Below the pieces are notes generated by a model. That model worked only from the letters and a program-made list of their open reading frames with translations, did not search any database and was not told the origin of the DNA. 64,000 nt of DNA, from assembly GCA_050291465.1 (NCBI GenBank), contig JBNKJV010000012.1, forward strand, positions 1 to 64,000, read 5' to 3'. A program made the translations under genes and the position numbers. Positions 1 through 7,524 of this stretch are shown here, piece by piece. Position 1 is the first letter of the stretch, and every line of letters begins with the position of its first letter. Source of the DNA: CBFDBF01 sp050291465. Lineage in GTDB: Bacteria; Pseudomonadota; Gammaproteobacteria; Chromatiales; Chromatiaceae.

Positions 1-555
1 GGTACGCAGATCGAATACACCCTTGAACCGCTTGCCCATACCGATAGGCCAGGTCACCGGCGCACACTTGATCTGCAGCACCGACTCCACTTCATCGATC
101 AGCTCCATGGGATCCTTGCCTTCCCGGTCCAGCTTATTGATGAAGGTGAGAATGGGCGTATCCCGCAACCGGCATACCTCCATCAGCTTGATGGTGCGGG
201 CCTCCACGCCCTTGGCCACGTCGATCACCATCAGGGCTGAATCCACGGCCGTCAGGGTACGGTAGGTATCCTCCGAGAAATCCTCATGACCCGGTGTATC
301 GAGCAGATTGACGATCTCGTCACCATAGGGAAACTGCATCACCGAAGAGGTGACCGAGATACCGCGCTGCTTCTCCAGCTCCATCCAGTCGGAGGTGGCA
401 TGCCGGGCGGCCTTGCGGCCCTTCACGGTCCCGGCCATCTGAATGGCGCCGCCGTACAGCAGCAGCTTTTCCGTGAGGGTGGTCTTACCGGCGTCCGGAT
501 GGGAGATGATGGCGAAGGTCCGCCGGCGTTTCATTTGTTTAAGCAGTTCAGACAT
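1..555 (-). CDS. prfC: Peptide chain release factor 3 (RF-3), N-terminal part, cut by window edge
   Basis: RF-3 is a translational GTPase that recycles RF1 and RF2 from the ribosome after peptide release. The 185 visible residues are the N-terminal GTPase domain: the P-loop SHPDAGKT at residues 18-25, the G3 motif DTPGHEDF and the G4 motif NKLDRE are all present, and the opening (MSELLKQ..RRRTFAIISHPDAGKT) is typical of RF-3 rather than EF-G. The ATG at 555 gives the usual RF-3 start. The gene runs off the left edge, so the C-terminal domains cannot be checked. rimI lies upstream on the same strand but is separated by about 440 bp with a repeat element, so a separate promoter is likely. Confidence 0.96.
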   Translation of the reverse strand, partial: MSELLKQMKRRRTFAIISHPDAGKTTLTEKLLLYGGAIQMAGTVKGRKAARHATSDWMELEKQRGISVTSSVMQFPYGDEIVNLLDTPGHEDFSEDTYRTLTAVDSALMVIDVAKGVEARTIKLMEVCRLRDTPILTFINKLDREGKDPMELIDEVESVLQIKCAPVTWPIGMGKRFKGVFDLRT

Positions 556-638
556 CGGGGGTACAGATGATCGTAAAAAGGGGCCGATTATACAGGAATA
601 GTACCTAGGGTGGGGCCCTGCCCCCCAATAACAGCAGG

Positions 639-665
639 TCCGGCGGGCGCAGCCCGCCCTACGAC
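639..665. repeat. REP-like hairpin, GGCGGGC-gca-GCCCGCC type
   Basis: A perfect 7-bp inverted repeat (GGCGGGC / GCCCGCC) with a 3-nt loop, followed by CTACGA. The same core, followed by CCTAC, recurs at 45040-45060. The hairpin resembles repetitive extragenic palindromes common in gammaproteobacteria. It lies just upstream of prfC and has no T-run, so it is probably not an intrinsic terminator. Confidence 0.6.
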
Positions 666-680
666 TGACAAATCAGGAGA

Positions 681-952
681 TTAAACGCAAAGAACGCCGA
701 GGCGCAGAGACGCAAAGGAATTAAATTCAACTCAATCGAATTGCGGCCGTGGACGACGAGGCCCGAAAGAACCCCTGATATTCCGGCGTGCAGAGCCTGC
801 TCAACACCCAGACCTAATATTTGCTTGCGGAGACTTCCTGCTATTAATATAGGTTGCCGCCAAGAAACACCTGTATTAAGCGCAAAAAAACCAGCATCTT
901 TTAAATATAGAGTTCTTTGCGCCTTCGCGTCTTTGCGAACTCCGCGTTAAAT
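681..952. repeat. Inverted repeat element, CGCAAAG family, copy 1
   Basis: Left arm 682-718 (TTAAACGCAAAGAACGC...) and right arm 914-951 are inverted versions of one another, each made of four degenerate 8-9 nt units of the form CGCRRAGR. About 195 bp lie between the arms, AT-richer than the genes around it, in which I recognise no gene; a short open frame at 741-950 only reads through the right arm. Together with the REP-like hairpin at 639 this accounts for the gap between rimI and prfC. Other copies are at 1526, 14294, 19275, 24460, 26088 and 53143. Confidence 0.75.
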
Positions 953-993
953 TTCGCTCCCCGGCAAAGGCACGGAATAGGCCCTACACCGCC

Positions 994-1464
994 CTAATCC
1001 TGGAGAGAAAGCCCCAGGATCAGCGCATCCTCCCGGCCGTCTCCCGCAGGATAGTAACCGCGCCGGGTCCCGATCTGGTTAAAGCCGGTGCTTTGGTAGA
1101 GGGCGATGGCGGCATGGTTGGAGGTGCGCACCTCCAGGAAGGCGGTATCCGCATTGTGGCTTTTGGCCTCGTTGAGTAAGCGCTGCAACAGTCTGCGCCC
1201 CAAACCCTGGCCCTGCATCTCCGGATCGACACAGAGATTCAGGATCTGTGCCTCACCGACAAATACCGACATGATTCCGTAGCCGATGATCCGGGTATCA
1301 AGGGTATAGACCCGGGTGTGGTAGCCCACCCGCAGGCAGTCGCGGAAATTACCCTCGCTCCAGGGAAAGGGATAGGCCCGCTGTTCCAGCTTCATCACCG
1401 GCCCGATATCGTCCTCGGTCATGGGACGGATCTGCAGCAACGGATCTTTTAGTATCGCGCTCAC
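994..1464 (-). CDS. rimI: Ribosomal protein bS18 alanine N-acetyltransferase
   Basis: A 156-residue GNAT acetyltransferase. RimI transfers an acetyl group from acetyl-CoA to the N-terminal alanine of ribosomal protein S18. The acetyl-CoA pyrophosphate loop GQGLGR is at about residues 85-90, after the strand ILNLCVDPEMQ. The N-terminal segment (IRPMTEDDI..VMKLEQRAYPFPWSEGNF) with its PFPWS is a RimI hallmark, and the C-terminal half has NHAAIALYQSTGF and RRGYY. Length is normal for the family. It sits between prfC and a uracil-DNA glycosylase on the same strand, separated from both by CGCAAAG-type repeats, so it is probably transcribed alone. Assignment to RimI rather than another GNAT rests on these motifs and is fairly secure. 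Confidence 0.92.
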   Translation of the reverse strand: MSAILKDPLLQIRPMTEDDIGPVMKLEQRAYPFPWSEGNFRDCLRVGYHTRVYTLDTRIIGYGIMSVFVGEAQILNLCVDPEMQGQGLGRRLLQRLLNEAKSHNADTAFLEVRTSNHAAIALYQSTGFNQIGTRRGYYPAGDGREDALILGLSLQD

Positions 1465-1525
1465 GTAAATCTACCTTGCAGAAACTCTCAAGAATACAGA
1501 GTCCCTCACCGCCTAAGACACCGAG

Positions 1526-1631
1526 ATTAAACGCAAAGAACGCCAAGACGCGGAGGCGCAAAGGTTTGTTAACCTAAATACCGACATTGAATCTCTCTGC
1601 GACTTAGCGCCTTGGCGTACTCCGCGTTAAT
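1526..1631. repeat. Inverted repeat element, CGCAAAG family, copy 2
   Basis: Compact copy of 106 bp. The left arm at 1526-1564 has units such as ACGCAAAGA / ACGCCAAGA / CGCGGAGG / CGCAAAGG, and the right arm at 1593-1631 is its inverse ending GCGTTAA. The loop is about 28 nt and AT-rich. It fills the gap between the glycosylase and rimI. Confidence 0.8.
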
Positions 1632-1676
1632 TTCCAGATATCTGAAACTGCCGTGCACCGGATTAAGCCACGGATC

Positions 1677-2507
1677 TTAGCAATTGCCTTTCAGTACTCT
1701 GACCGCGGCCTGGAGATCCCGCCAGGCCTTGGCCTTCTGATCGGGAGAGCGCAACAGATAAGCCGGGTGGTAGGTAACCACCACCGGGATGCCCTTTGCA
1801 CCGAAACGGTGATCCCGGCTTCGCAACCGGCCGACGGTTTCAGTGGAGTGCAGGAGATTCTGTGCGGCGATGCGGCCCACCGCCAGGATCACGTCGGGAT
1901 TCACCAGCTCTATCTGACGCAACAGAAAGGGCTCGCACTGCAACGCCTCCTCGGGCCGGGGATCGCGGTTACCCGGAGGGCGGCACTTGAGGATGTTGGC
2001 GATAAAGACCTCCTGCCGCTGCAGCCCGATGGCCTGCAGCATGGCATTCAGCAACTGCCCGGCCCGACCCACGAACGGCTCTCCCTGGCGGTCCTCATCC
2101 GCACCCGGTGCCTCCCCGATCACCATCAGGCGGGCATTCCGGTTGCCTACGCCGAACACCGCCTGGGTACGGGTTTCGTGCAGCCCACAGGCACGACACG
2201 CCGCCACCTTCGCCGCGATCCCTTCCCAGTCCAAACCGGCCACGTCGGCGCAGAAAGCCGTCGCCGGCTCCTCGGCCGTAGCGGTGGATGCATACTCCTC
2301 CGCCGGCGGTGGAATCTGCTCCTGCCAGGGAGGAACGGAACCACCGACCGGGCTCTGCTCTACCGGGCTCGGTTGTTCGGACTGAAGTTCTGGCGACTCA
2401 ACCCTCGGCCCTCGCTCCTTGACGCTAGGACCTGCTTTGGACCGCAAGGCCCAAAGCTCTACGCCCATGGCTTCCAGATATTGTCGTCTAAGGCTTTCGT
2501 CCATCAT
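1677..2507 (-). CDS. Uracil-DNA glycosylase, family 4 (Fe-S type)
   Basis: The enzyme removes uracil from DNA in base-excision repair. The 276-residue product has a Pro/Glu-rich, low-complexity linker at about residues 25-90 followed by the catalytic domain. That domain shows the family-4 motif GEAPGADED at 131-139 with the following EPFVGRAGQLLN, and four cysteines in the spacing expected for the [4Fe-4S] cluster: C104 and C107 (CRACGLHET), C175 (LKCRPPGNRDP) and C191. A late TYHPAYLL matches the active-site histidine region. The N-terminal part resembles the DNA-polymerase-related extension found in many gammaproteobacterial members. Two adjacent ATG codons open the frame, so the start may be 3 bp shorter. 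The classical Ung family is excluded by the motifs. Confidence 0.93.
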   Translation of the reverse strand: MMDESLRRQYLEAMGVELWALRSKAGPSVKERGPRVESPELQSEQPSPVEQSPVGGSVPPWQEQIPPPAEEYASTATAEEPATAFCADVAGLDWEGIAAKVAACRACGLHETRTQAVFGVGNRNARLMVIGEAPGADEDRQGEPFVGRAGQLLNAMLQAIGLQRQEVFIANILKCRPPGNRDPRPEEALQCEPFLLRQIELVNPDVILAVGRIAAQNLLHSTETVGRLRSRDHRFGAKGIPVVVTYHPAYLLRSPDQKAKAWRDLQAAVRVLKGNC

Positions 2508-2598
2508 TCACTCAAATAATACATGCATCCTCGATCCCTTCAGTGGGCTAACGCCTGCGCAGCAAGCCGTCAATCACAAAGCCTCATTAAAAAGCAAT

Positions 2599-2826
2599 CT
2601 ATGCATTTCTTAGAAATGTACCTTCTTCAATTGCTTTCCTTATGTATCGCATATAAGTGATCGCTTTTTCCTCAGCATTCAATGTTGCATCGCCGACATC
2701 CTCTAGCGGCACCGGAAAAGAGTATTCAGCCTCTTCTCCAGGGACTGTAACTACATAGTACATGTAGTTCTGCCGGTATCTCTGAAAACGTACCGTATTG
2801 TCTTTTACTATTTCCTTTATGTTCAT
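2599..2826 (-). CDS. Small conserved hypothetical protein
   Basis: A 75-residue ORF with a charged, acidic product (MNIKEIVKDNTVRFQRYRQ...). It has no signal peptide, membrane segment or recognised domain. I believe similar short proteins of unknown function, with the pattern 'DNTVRF..YR....YYVVTV' and 'AEEKAITYMRYIRKA', occur in beta- and gammaproteobacteria, but I cannot name a family. Its DNA is clearly more AT-rich than its neighbours. An AGAG about 12 nt before the ATG is only a weak ribosome binding site. It lies between leuA and the glycosylase on the same strand. Function unknown. Confidence 0.65.
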   Translation of the reverse strand: MNIKEIVKDNTVRFQRYRQNYMYYVVTVPGEEAEYSFPVPLEDVGDATLNAEEKAITYMRYIRKAIEEGTFLRNA

Positions 2827-2875
2827 TTACTTATTTCTCTATTAACTTCTAACAGGGGGAGTACAAGAATCAGAG

Positions 2876-2907
2876 CCCGGGATCGAGCAAAAAATCCCGA
2901 TCCCGGG
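2876..2907 (-). terminator. Perfect 10-bp stem-loop downstream of leuA, possible terminator
   Basis: CCCGGGATCG and CGATCCCGGG form perfect 10-bp arms around a 12-nt loop that, on the minus strand, contains the T-run. No T-tract follows the stem, so this is not a textbook intrinsic terminator, although its place about 35 bp after the leuA stop suggests 3'-end formation or mRNA protection. Just upstream on the minus strand is a short array of GGCCCTN-like heptamers (2923-2940). Confidence 0.5.
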
Positions 2908-2942
2908 TCCTGGTACCTAGGCCCTTGGCCCTCGGCCCTGCT

Positions 2943-4490
2943 TCAGACATCCCCTTTCTGCGGGTGAGCCTTAATCGGCGGATGCAGGATCTTATTACAG
3001 GCGTTGATGTAGGCCTTGGCGGAGGCGATGACGATATCGGTGTCCGCACCCTGGCCGTTGACGATCCTCCCACCCTTCTCCAGTCGTACCGTCACTTCAC
3101 CCTGGGCATCGGTTCCGCTGGTTATGGCGTTCACCGAATAGAGCTGCAGCTCGGTGCCGCTGTCGACGATGGACTCAATGGCCTTGAACGCGGCATCCAC
3201 CGGCCCGCTGCCTACGGCGCCCGCCGCTTCCTCCGCACCATCCACCACCAGTACCAGATCCGCCTTCGGCGTCTCCCCGGTCTCGGAACAGACGCGGAGA
3301 GACACCAGCTTCACCCGCTCGTTCTCCGCGCTGATACCCACGTCGGTGGCCAACGCCTGGAGGTCCTCATCGAAGATCTCATGCTTCTTGTCGGCCAGGT
3401 CCTTGAAGCGGCTGAAGGCGTCGTTCAACTCCTCCTCGGATTCAAAACTGATCCCGATTTCATCCAGCCGGGCACGGAAGGCGTTGCGCCCCGAATGCTT
3501 GCCGAGGACCATGCGGTTCTGGGTCCACCCCACATCCTGCGCCCGCATGATCTCGTAAGTCTCGCGGCTCTTGAGCACGCCATCCTGGTGGATGCCCGAC
3601 TCATGGGCGAAGGCGTTGGCGCCCACCACCGCCTTGTTCGGCTGTACCGGAAATCCGGTGATGTTTGACACCAGACGGGAACAGTTAACGATCTGGGTTG
3701 TATCCAGACCGGTATCACAACTGAAGACGTCGCCGCGGGTACGGACCGTCATCACCACCTCTTCCAGGGAGGCGTTACCCGCCCGTTCCCCAAGGCCGTT
3801 GATGGTGCACTCCACCTGCCGGGCGCCGTTCAACACCGCGGAAAGTGAGTTCGCGGTGGCAAGCCCGAGGTCATTATGACAATGGACCGAGAACACCGCC
3901 TTATCCGAGTTGGGTACCCGTTCAATAAGCGTGCGCAGGGTCTCCCCGAACTGGTGTGGAACGTTATACCCCACCGTGTCCGGGATATTGATGGTGGTGG
4001 CACCTGCAGCGATCGCGGCCTCCACGATACGGCAGAGAAAATCGATCTCCGACCGGCCCGCGTCCTCTGCGGAAAATTCCACGTTGTCGGTAAATTTCAG
4101 AGCGCGTTTCACCGCACGCACCGCCTGCTCCACCACCTGGTCCGGCGTCATCCGGAGTTTCTGCTCCATGTGCAGCGGCGAGGTGGCGATAAAGGTGTGA
4201 ATGCGGCCTGATGCGGCCCCCTGCAACGCCTCTCCGGCCCGATCAATGTCCTTGTCCAGGGCCCGCGCAAGACCGCAGACGGTACTCTCCTTGATGGTAT
4301 TAGCCACCGCCTGTACGGCTTCGAAATCACCGGGGCTTGCTATGGGAAAACCGGCCTCGATCACGTCCACCCGCATCTTTTCCAACGCCTTGGCGATACG
4401 GATCTTCTCCTCCTTGGTCATGGAGGCGCCGGGACTCTGCTCTCCGTCGCGGAGAGTGGTATCGAAAATAATCAATCTGTCTCTGTTCAT
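2943..4490 (-). CDS. leuA: 2-isopropylmalate synthase
   Basis: First committed step of leucine synthesis: condenses acetyl-CoA with 2-oxoisovalerate. The N-terminal TIM-barrel has FDTTLRDGEQSPG at residues 9-21, the metal-binding HCHNDLG near residue 200 and NGLGERAGNA just after. The C-terminal half (from about residue 390) is the leucine-sensing LeuA dimer domain, so feedback inhibition is expected. I chose the ATG at 4490 (515 aa) because GGAG lies 6 nt upstream of it; an ATG at 4505 would add five residues with a poorer ribosome binding site. pssA lies upstream, but a good promoter and a leucine-rich leader ORF in the 330-bp gap suggest leuA is transcribed and regulated on its own. Confidence 0.97.
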   Translation of the reverse strand: MNRDRLIIFDTTLRDGEQSPGASMTKEEKIRIAKALEKMRVDVIEAGFPIASPGDFEAVQAVANTIKESTVCGLARALDKDIDRAGEALQGAASGRIHTFIATSPLHMEQKLRMTPDQVVEQAVRAVKRALKFTDNVEFSAEDAGRSEIDFLCRIVEAAIAAGATTINIPDTVGYNVPHQFGETLRTLIERVPNSDKAVFSVHCHNDLGLATANSLSAVLNGARQVECTINGLGERAGNASLEEVVMTVRTRGDVFSCDTGLDTTQIVNCSRLVSNITGFPVQPNKAVVGANAFAHESGIHQDGVLKSRETYEIMRAQDVGWTQNRMVLGKHSGRNAFRARLDEIGISFESEEELNDAFSRFKDLADKKHEIFDEDLQALATDVGISAENERVKLVSLRVCSETGETPKADLVLVVDGAEEAAGAVGSGPVDAAFKAIESIVDSGTELQLYSVNAITSGTDAQGEVTVRLEKGGRIVNGQGADTDIVIASAKAYINACNKILHPPIKAHPQKGDV

Positions 4491-4583
4491 GCTCTGCTCC
4501 AGCATCGATCCGGAATAATGGCATATCCGGACGATGAATCAAAAATCGGTTTAGAAACTGGATATGGTGCGTACTGCGGGCCC

Positions 4584-4633
4584 TCGCCAGGGCGGGTGTC
4601 GTAATATTTGCCCCTCAGGGCAGCAGTCGCAGC
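4584..4633 (-). promoter_or_regulatory. Alternative stem-loops after the leuA leader ORF (attenuator candidate)
   Basis: On the minus strand TGCCC-tgag-GGGCA overlaps the end of the leader ORF and GCCCT-ggcg-AGGGC follows about 20 nt later. The G-run of the first can alternatively pair with the C-rich side of the second, which is the logic of an attenuator. No U-tract follows the second stem, so classical intrinsic termination is not shown. Confidence 0.35.
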
Positions 4634-4728
4634 AGAGCAAGAGACAGGCCGGTATGAGAGGAACGCACGGATACCGTCCCGCGAGTACGGGCGGCTGCTT
4701 CTCCGGAGTGTGCGTATACAGGGTTCAT
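4615..4728 (-). CDS. Putative leucine-rich leader peptide of leuA
   Basis: A 37-codon ORF ending in GLSLALLRLLP, with six leucine codons among its last ten codons before TGA. It starts with ATG at 4728, preceded by GGAA at 6-nt spacing, about 20 nt after the predicted transcription start of the promoter at 4755-4783. It ends about 125 nt before leuA. A leucine-codon cluster at the end of a short ORF directly upstream of leuA is what ribosome-mediated attenuation needs. I infer regulation by leucyl-tRNA supply; the peptide itself need have no function. Chance occurrence cannot be excluded without comparative data. Confidence 0.5.
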   Translation of the reverse strand: MNPVYAHSGEAAARTRGTVSVRSSHTGLSLALLRLLP

Positions 4729-4754
4729 ACCATGTTCCAACTGGGGACACTTCG

Positions 4755-4783
4755 AATATAACTCAAGGTCCCACTCTTGCCAA
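4755..4783 (-). promoter_or_regulatory. Sigma-70-type promoter for leuA
   Basis: On the minus strand TTGGCA (-35, 5/6 match, 4778-4783) and TATATT (-10, 5/6 match, 4755-4760) are separated by exactly 17 bp. It lies just after the pssA stop and drives the leader ORF and leuA. Confidence 0.6.
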
Positions 4784-4819
4784 GATCGATACCTCGGTAA
4801 TACCCCTGGAATGTACCGG

Positions 4820-5572
4820 CTAATCCTGCTCCACGCCGGTCCGCCGCCGTTCCGCGCGGCGACGGCGCAACTGCACAAGGGTAAATACGGGACCGGAAGC
4901 TGCATAGATCAGAAATACCAGAAACAGTACCAGGGGCGGATGCCAGAGTAGTATGGCAAAACCCAGCATCACCAGGACCATGGCCAGAAACGGAACCTTG
5001 CCCCGGATATCGACCTCCTTGAAACTGTGATAGCGGATATTGCTCACCATAAGCAATCCGGTCACCGGGGTCAGGATCCCGGCCAACCAGGCGACATCCG
5101 TTCCGGAGATCTCATGCTCCACCGCCACCCAAACACATCCGGCGATGATGGCGGCGGCGGCGGGGCTGGGCAACCCCTGAAAAAAGCGCCGATCGGCACT
5201 GCCGATCTGGGTATTAAACCGGGCCAGACGCAAAGCACCCCCCGCGGTATAGATAAAGGCAGCGATCCAGCCCACTTTTCCCAGTCCCGAAAGGGACCAG
5301 ACATAGATGACCAACGCCGGCGCTAACGCGAATGCGACCATATCCGAGAGACTGTCATATTCCGCCCCGAAGGCGGTCTGGGTATTGGTCATGCGCGCCA
5401 CCCTGCCGTCCAGACCGTCCATCAGCATGGCCACGAATATGGCGACGGCCGCGGCTTCAAAACGGTCGCCGATCGCCGCCAACACGGCATAGAAACCGCT
5501 GAACAGGGCGGCTGTAGTGAACAGATTGGGAAGCAGATAAATTCCGCGCTTGCGTTTGGCTTTATTTTCCAT
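4820..5572 (-). CDS. pssA: CDP-diacylglycerol--serine O-phosphatidyltransferase
   Basis: Makes phosphatidylserine, precursor of phosphatidylethanolamine, in the inner membrane. The CDP-alcohol phosphotransferase signature is intact: DGLDGRVAR at residues 52-60, then G and two aspartates (G..EYDSLSD) at 69-77. The 250 residues contain about six to eight hydrophobic segments, a basic N-terminus (MENKAKRKRG) and a basic Arg-rich C-terminal tail. The opening KRGIYLLPNLFT is typical of the integral-membrane (type II) enzyme, unlike the soluble E. coli form. The position between ilvC and leuA is a recurrent arrangement in gammaproteobacteria; a psd gene, sometimes found here too, is absent. A terminator at 5691-5729 separates it from ilvC, so its promoter should lie in 5573-5690. 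Confidence 0.95.
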   Translation of the reverse strand: MENKAKRKRGIYLLPNLFTTAALFSGFYAVLAAIGDRFEAAAVAIFVAMLMDGLDGRVARMTNTQTAFGAEYDSLSDMVAFALAPALVIYVWSLSGLGKVGWIAAFIYTAGGALRLARFNTQIGSADRRFFQGLPSPAAAAIIAGCVWVAVEHEISGTDVAWLAGILTPVTGLLMVSNIRYHSFKEVDIRGKVPFLAMVLVMLGFAILLWHPPLVLFLVFLIYAASGPVFTLVQLRRRRAERRRTGVEQD

Positions 5573-5690
5573 GGCGGAGATGTGAAGGAAAGACCCCTTG
5601 TTTTTGTCTTACCGAATTATAGGGAACTTTTTCCGGAATCGCATGGCTACTTTACCCCCCTTCTCGGACGGAGATCGTTTACCCGAACCG

Positions 5691-5729
5691 AAAAAAAACC
5701 GCCGACATCCGCCGGCGGTCTTATTTTTT
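5691..5729 (-). terminator. Intrinsic terminator of the ilvIHC operon
   Basis: On the minus strand a CCGCCG / CGGCGG stem with an 8-nt loop is followed by eight T. The other side also has a T-rich run (TCTTATTTTTT), so it could work in both directions. It lies about 150 bp past the ilvC stop, beyond the duplicated segment. Confidence 0.85.
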
Positions 5730-5745
5730 CGTTACGGATCGATCT

Positions 5746-5784
5746 CAGTTCTTGGATTTATCCACGATCTTCTGAATCCACGGG
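5746..5784. repeat. Second copy of the ilvC 3' end (39-bp direct repeat)
   Basis: The 39 bp TCAGTTCTTGG...GAATCCACGG are identical to 5880-5918, which cover the last codons and stop of ilvC. This downstream copy lies outside any gene and would encode the same C-terminal residues (..WIQKIVDKSKN). The two copies flank about 95 bp with hairpins. Confidence 0.85.
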
Positions 5785-5879
5785 TAAGGCGGAACCGTTT
5801 GTCCAGTGGACAAACGCAGTCCGCCGAACGACCGGCCAGGGATGGCCGGGCCGGGCGATACTCCAGGGACGGCTCAAGA
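5785..5879. repeat. Hairpin-bearing segment between the two ilvC 3'-end copies
   Basis: It contains GTTTGTCCA-g-TGGACAAAC (9-bp arms) nested inside GGCGGA / TCCGCC, followed by GGCCA-ggga-TGGCC. The 'CCAGGGATGG'-type core resembles dispersed hairpin repeats of gammaproteobacteria. With the flanking 39-bp duplication this looks like an inserted or recombination-generated element. Confidence 0.55.
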
Positions 5880-5880
5880 A

Positions 5881-6897
5881 TCAGTTCTTGGATTTATCCA
5901 CGATCTTCTGAATCCACGGCATCATACTCCGCAGCCGCTCACCTACCTGTTCCACCTGGTGGGCCGCATTCAGGCGACGGTGCGCCGTCATTTCCGGATA
6001 ACCGGACTGGCCCTCCAGGATAAAACGCTTGGCATATTCGCCGGTCTGGATCTTGTGCAACGCCTCACGCATGGCCCAGCGGCTTTCTTCGTTGATCACC
6101 TTGGGGCCGGTAACGTACTCGCCGTACTCCGCGTTGTTGGAGATGGAATAGTTCATATTGGCGATGCCGCCTTCATACATCAGATCAACAATGAGCTTCA
6201 GCTCATGCAGACATTCGAAATAGGCCATCTCCGGGGCATATCCCGCCTCCACCAGGGTTTCAAAACCGGCCTTCACCAGCTCCACGGCACCGCCGCAGAG
6301 CACCGCCTGTTCACCGAACAGGTCGGTTTCGGTCTCGTCCTTGAAGGTGGTCTCGATAATCCCGGTACGACCGCCGCCGATGGCGGAAGCATAAGAAAGA
6401 GCAATCTCCTTGGCCTTACCTGAGGCGTCCTGAAAAACCGCAATCAGATCCGGAATACCACCACCCTTGGTGAACTCGTTACGCACGGTATGACCCGGCG
6501 CCTTGGGTGCGATCATGATCACGTCCAGATCCTCACGCGGAACAATCTGGTTGTAGTGGATGGAGAACCCGTGGGCGAAGGCAAGGGTCGCCCCCGCCTT
6601 GATGTTTGGTTCGATCTGCTCGCGATACAGAATGGCCTGGAATTCGTCCGGAGTAAGAACCATAACCAGGTCGGCACCCTGCACCGCCTCTTCCACCGGT
6701 TTCACACTAAGTCCGGCGTTTTCCGCCTTGGCGGCGGAACCGGAACCGGGACGCAGACCGACAGTGACATCGACACCGGAATCTTTCAGATTGTTGGCGT
6801 GGGCATGGCCCTGGGAACCATAGCCCAGGATCGTGACCTTTTTTCCCTGGATCAGGGAAAGATCGGCGTCTTTGTCGTAATAGATATTCAGTGACAT
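5881..6897 (-). CDS. ilvC: Ketol-acid reductoisomerase (NADP+), class I
   Basis: Converts 2-acetolactate or 2-aceto-2-hydroxybutyrate to the dihydroxy acids of valine and isoleucine synthesis. The NADPH-binding GYGSQGHAHA is at residues 25-34. The catalytic domain has APKAPGH, the acidic metal ligands in DLFGEQAVLCGG and the E.. in AYFECLHELKLIVDLMYEGG. At 338 residues it is the short class I form. It is last in ilvI-ilvH-ilvC, 133 bp after ilvH; that gap holds a REP-like repeat. The last 38 bases are duplicated downstream (5746-5784) without damage to the gene. Confidence 0.98.
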   Translation of the reverse strand: MSLNIYYDKDADLSLIQGKKVTILGYGSQGHAHANNLKDSGVDVTVGLRPGSGSAAKAENAGLSVKPVEEAVQGADLVMVLTPDEFQAILYREQIEPNIKAGATLAFAHGFSIHYNQIVPREDLDVIMIAPKAPGHTVRNEFTKGGGIPDLIAVFQDASGKAKEIALSYASAIGGGRTGIIETTFKDETETDLFGEQAVLCGGAVELVKAGFETLVEAGYAPEMAYFECLHELKLIVDLMYEGGIANMNYSISNNAEYGEYVTGPKVINEESRWAMREALHKIQTGEYAKRFILEGQSGYPEMTAHRRLNAAHQVEQVGERLRSMMPWIQKIVDKSKN

Positions 6898-6982
6898 GGA
6901 ATGCTTTCCTTTGTTTTATCTTTCAAATCTGTCACAAAGGATGCGATACCTTTGTGTATTCAATGGTTAATGTATTTCGGGA

Positions 6983-7027
6983 ACGCCTTCCAGGCGTAAT
7001 AGATGAATCCGTCGCGCCTGGAAGACG
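6983..7027. repeat. REP-like inverted repeat between ilvH and ilvC
   Basis: CGCCTTCCAGGCG (6984-6996) and its near-inverse CGCCTGGAAGACG (7014-7026) can form two small hairpins or one larger one. It lies within the ilvH-ilvC gap, where it may modulate relative expression or mRNA stability. Function is inference. Confidence 0.5.
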
Positions 7028-7030
7028 CCG

Positions 7031-7522
7031 CTACAGACTCAGCCCCTTGGCACCACGGGCGATACCCGAAGGTCCGGTACGAACAACCTCGACCACCAGG
7101 TCCTCATGGACGGCACGGATAAAGGCGTCCAGTTTGTCGGAATCTCCGGTCATCTCGATGATATAGCTGGAGTCGGTCACGTCGATGATATTGCCGCGAA
7201 AGATATCCACCAGGCGCTTTATCTCCTCCCGCTGGGCCTTCTCGGCCTTCACCTTGACCATCATCATCTCGCGCTCGATATGCGCCCCCTCGGTGAGATC
7301 CAGCAGTTTCACCACCTCCACCAGCTTGTTCAGCTGCTTGGTGATCTGCTCGATGATCTCCTCGCTGCCACTGGTCACCAGGGTCATGCGGGACAGGGAC
7401 GGATCCTCCGTGGGCGCCACCGTGAGCGCCTCGATGTTGTAACCGCGGGCGGAGAACAGCCCGGCGACCCGGGACAACGCCCCCGACTCGTTTTCCAGCA
7501 GAATCGAAATAATGTGTCTCAT
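7031..7522 (-). CDS. ilvH: Acetolactate synthase small (regulatory) subunit
   Basis: Regulatory partner of IlvI that confers valine feedback inhibition and raises activity. The 163 residues open with the ACT domain (RHIISILLENESGALSRVAGLFSARGYNIE) followed by the ALS small-subunit C-terminal domain. Length and order match E. coli IlvH. Only two bases separate it from ilvI, so the subunits are almost certainly translated from one mRNA. Confidence 0.97.
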   Translation of the reverse strand: MRHIISILLENESGALSRVAGLFSARGYNIEALTVAPTEDPSLSRMTLVTSGSEEIIEQITKQLNKLVEVVKLLDLTEGAHIEREMMMVKVKAEKAQREEIKRLVDIFRGNIIDVTDSSYIIEMTGDSDKLDAFIRAVHEDLVVEVVRTGPSGIARGAKGLSL

Positions 7523-7524
7523 GG

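Noticed and set aside
741..950. A 69-codon ORF within repeat copy 1
   Set aside because: Its C-terminus is a translation of the repeat arm and the rest has no protein-like features.
1653..2519. A 288-codon open frame antisense to the uracil-DNA glycosylase
   Set aside because: The opposite strand has intact family-4 motifs with Fe-S cysteines; this frame has none.
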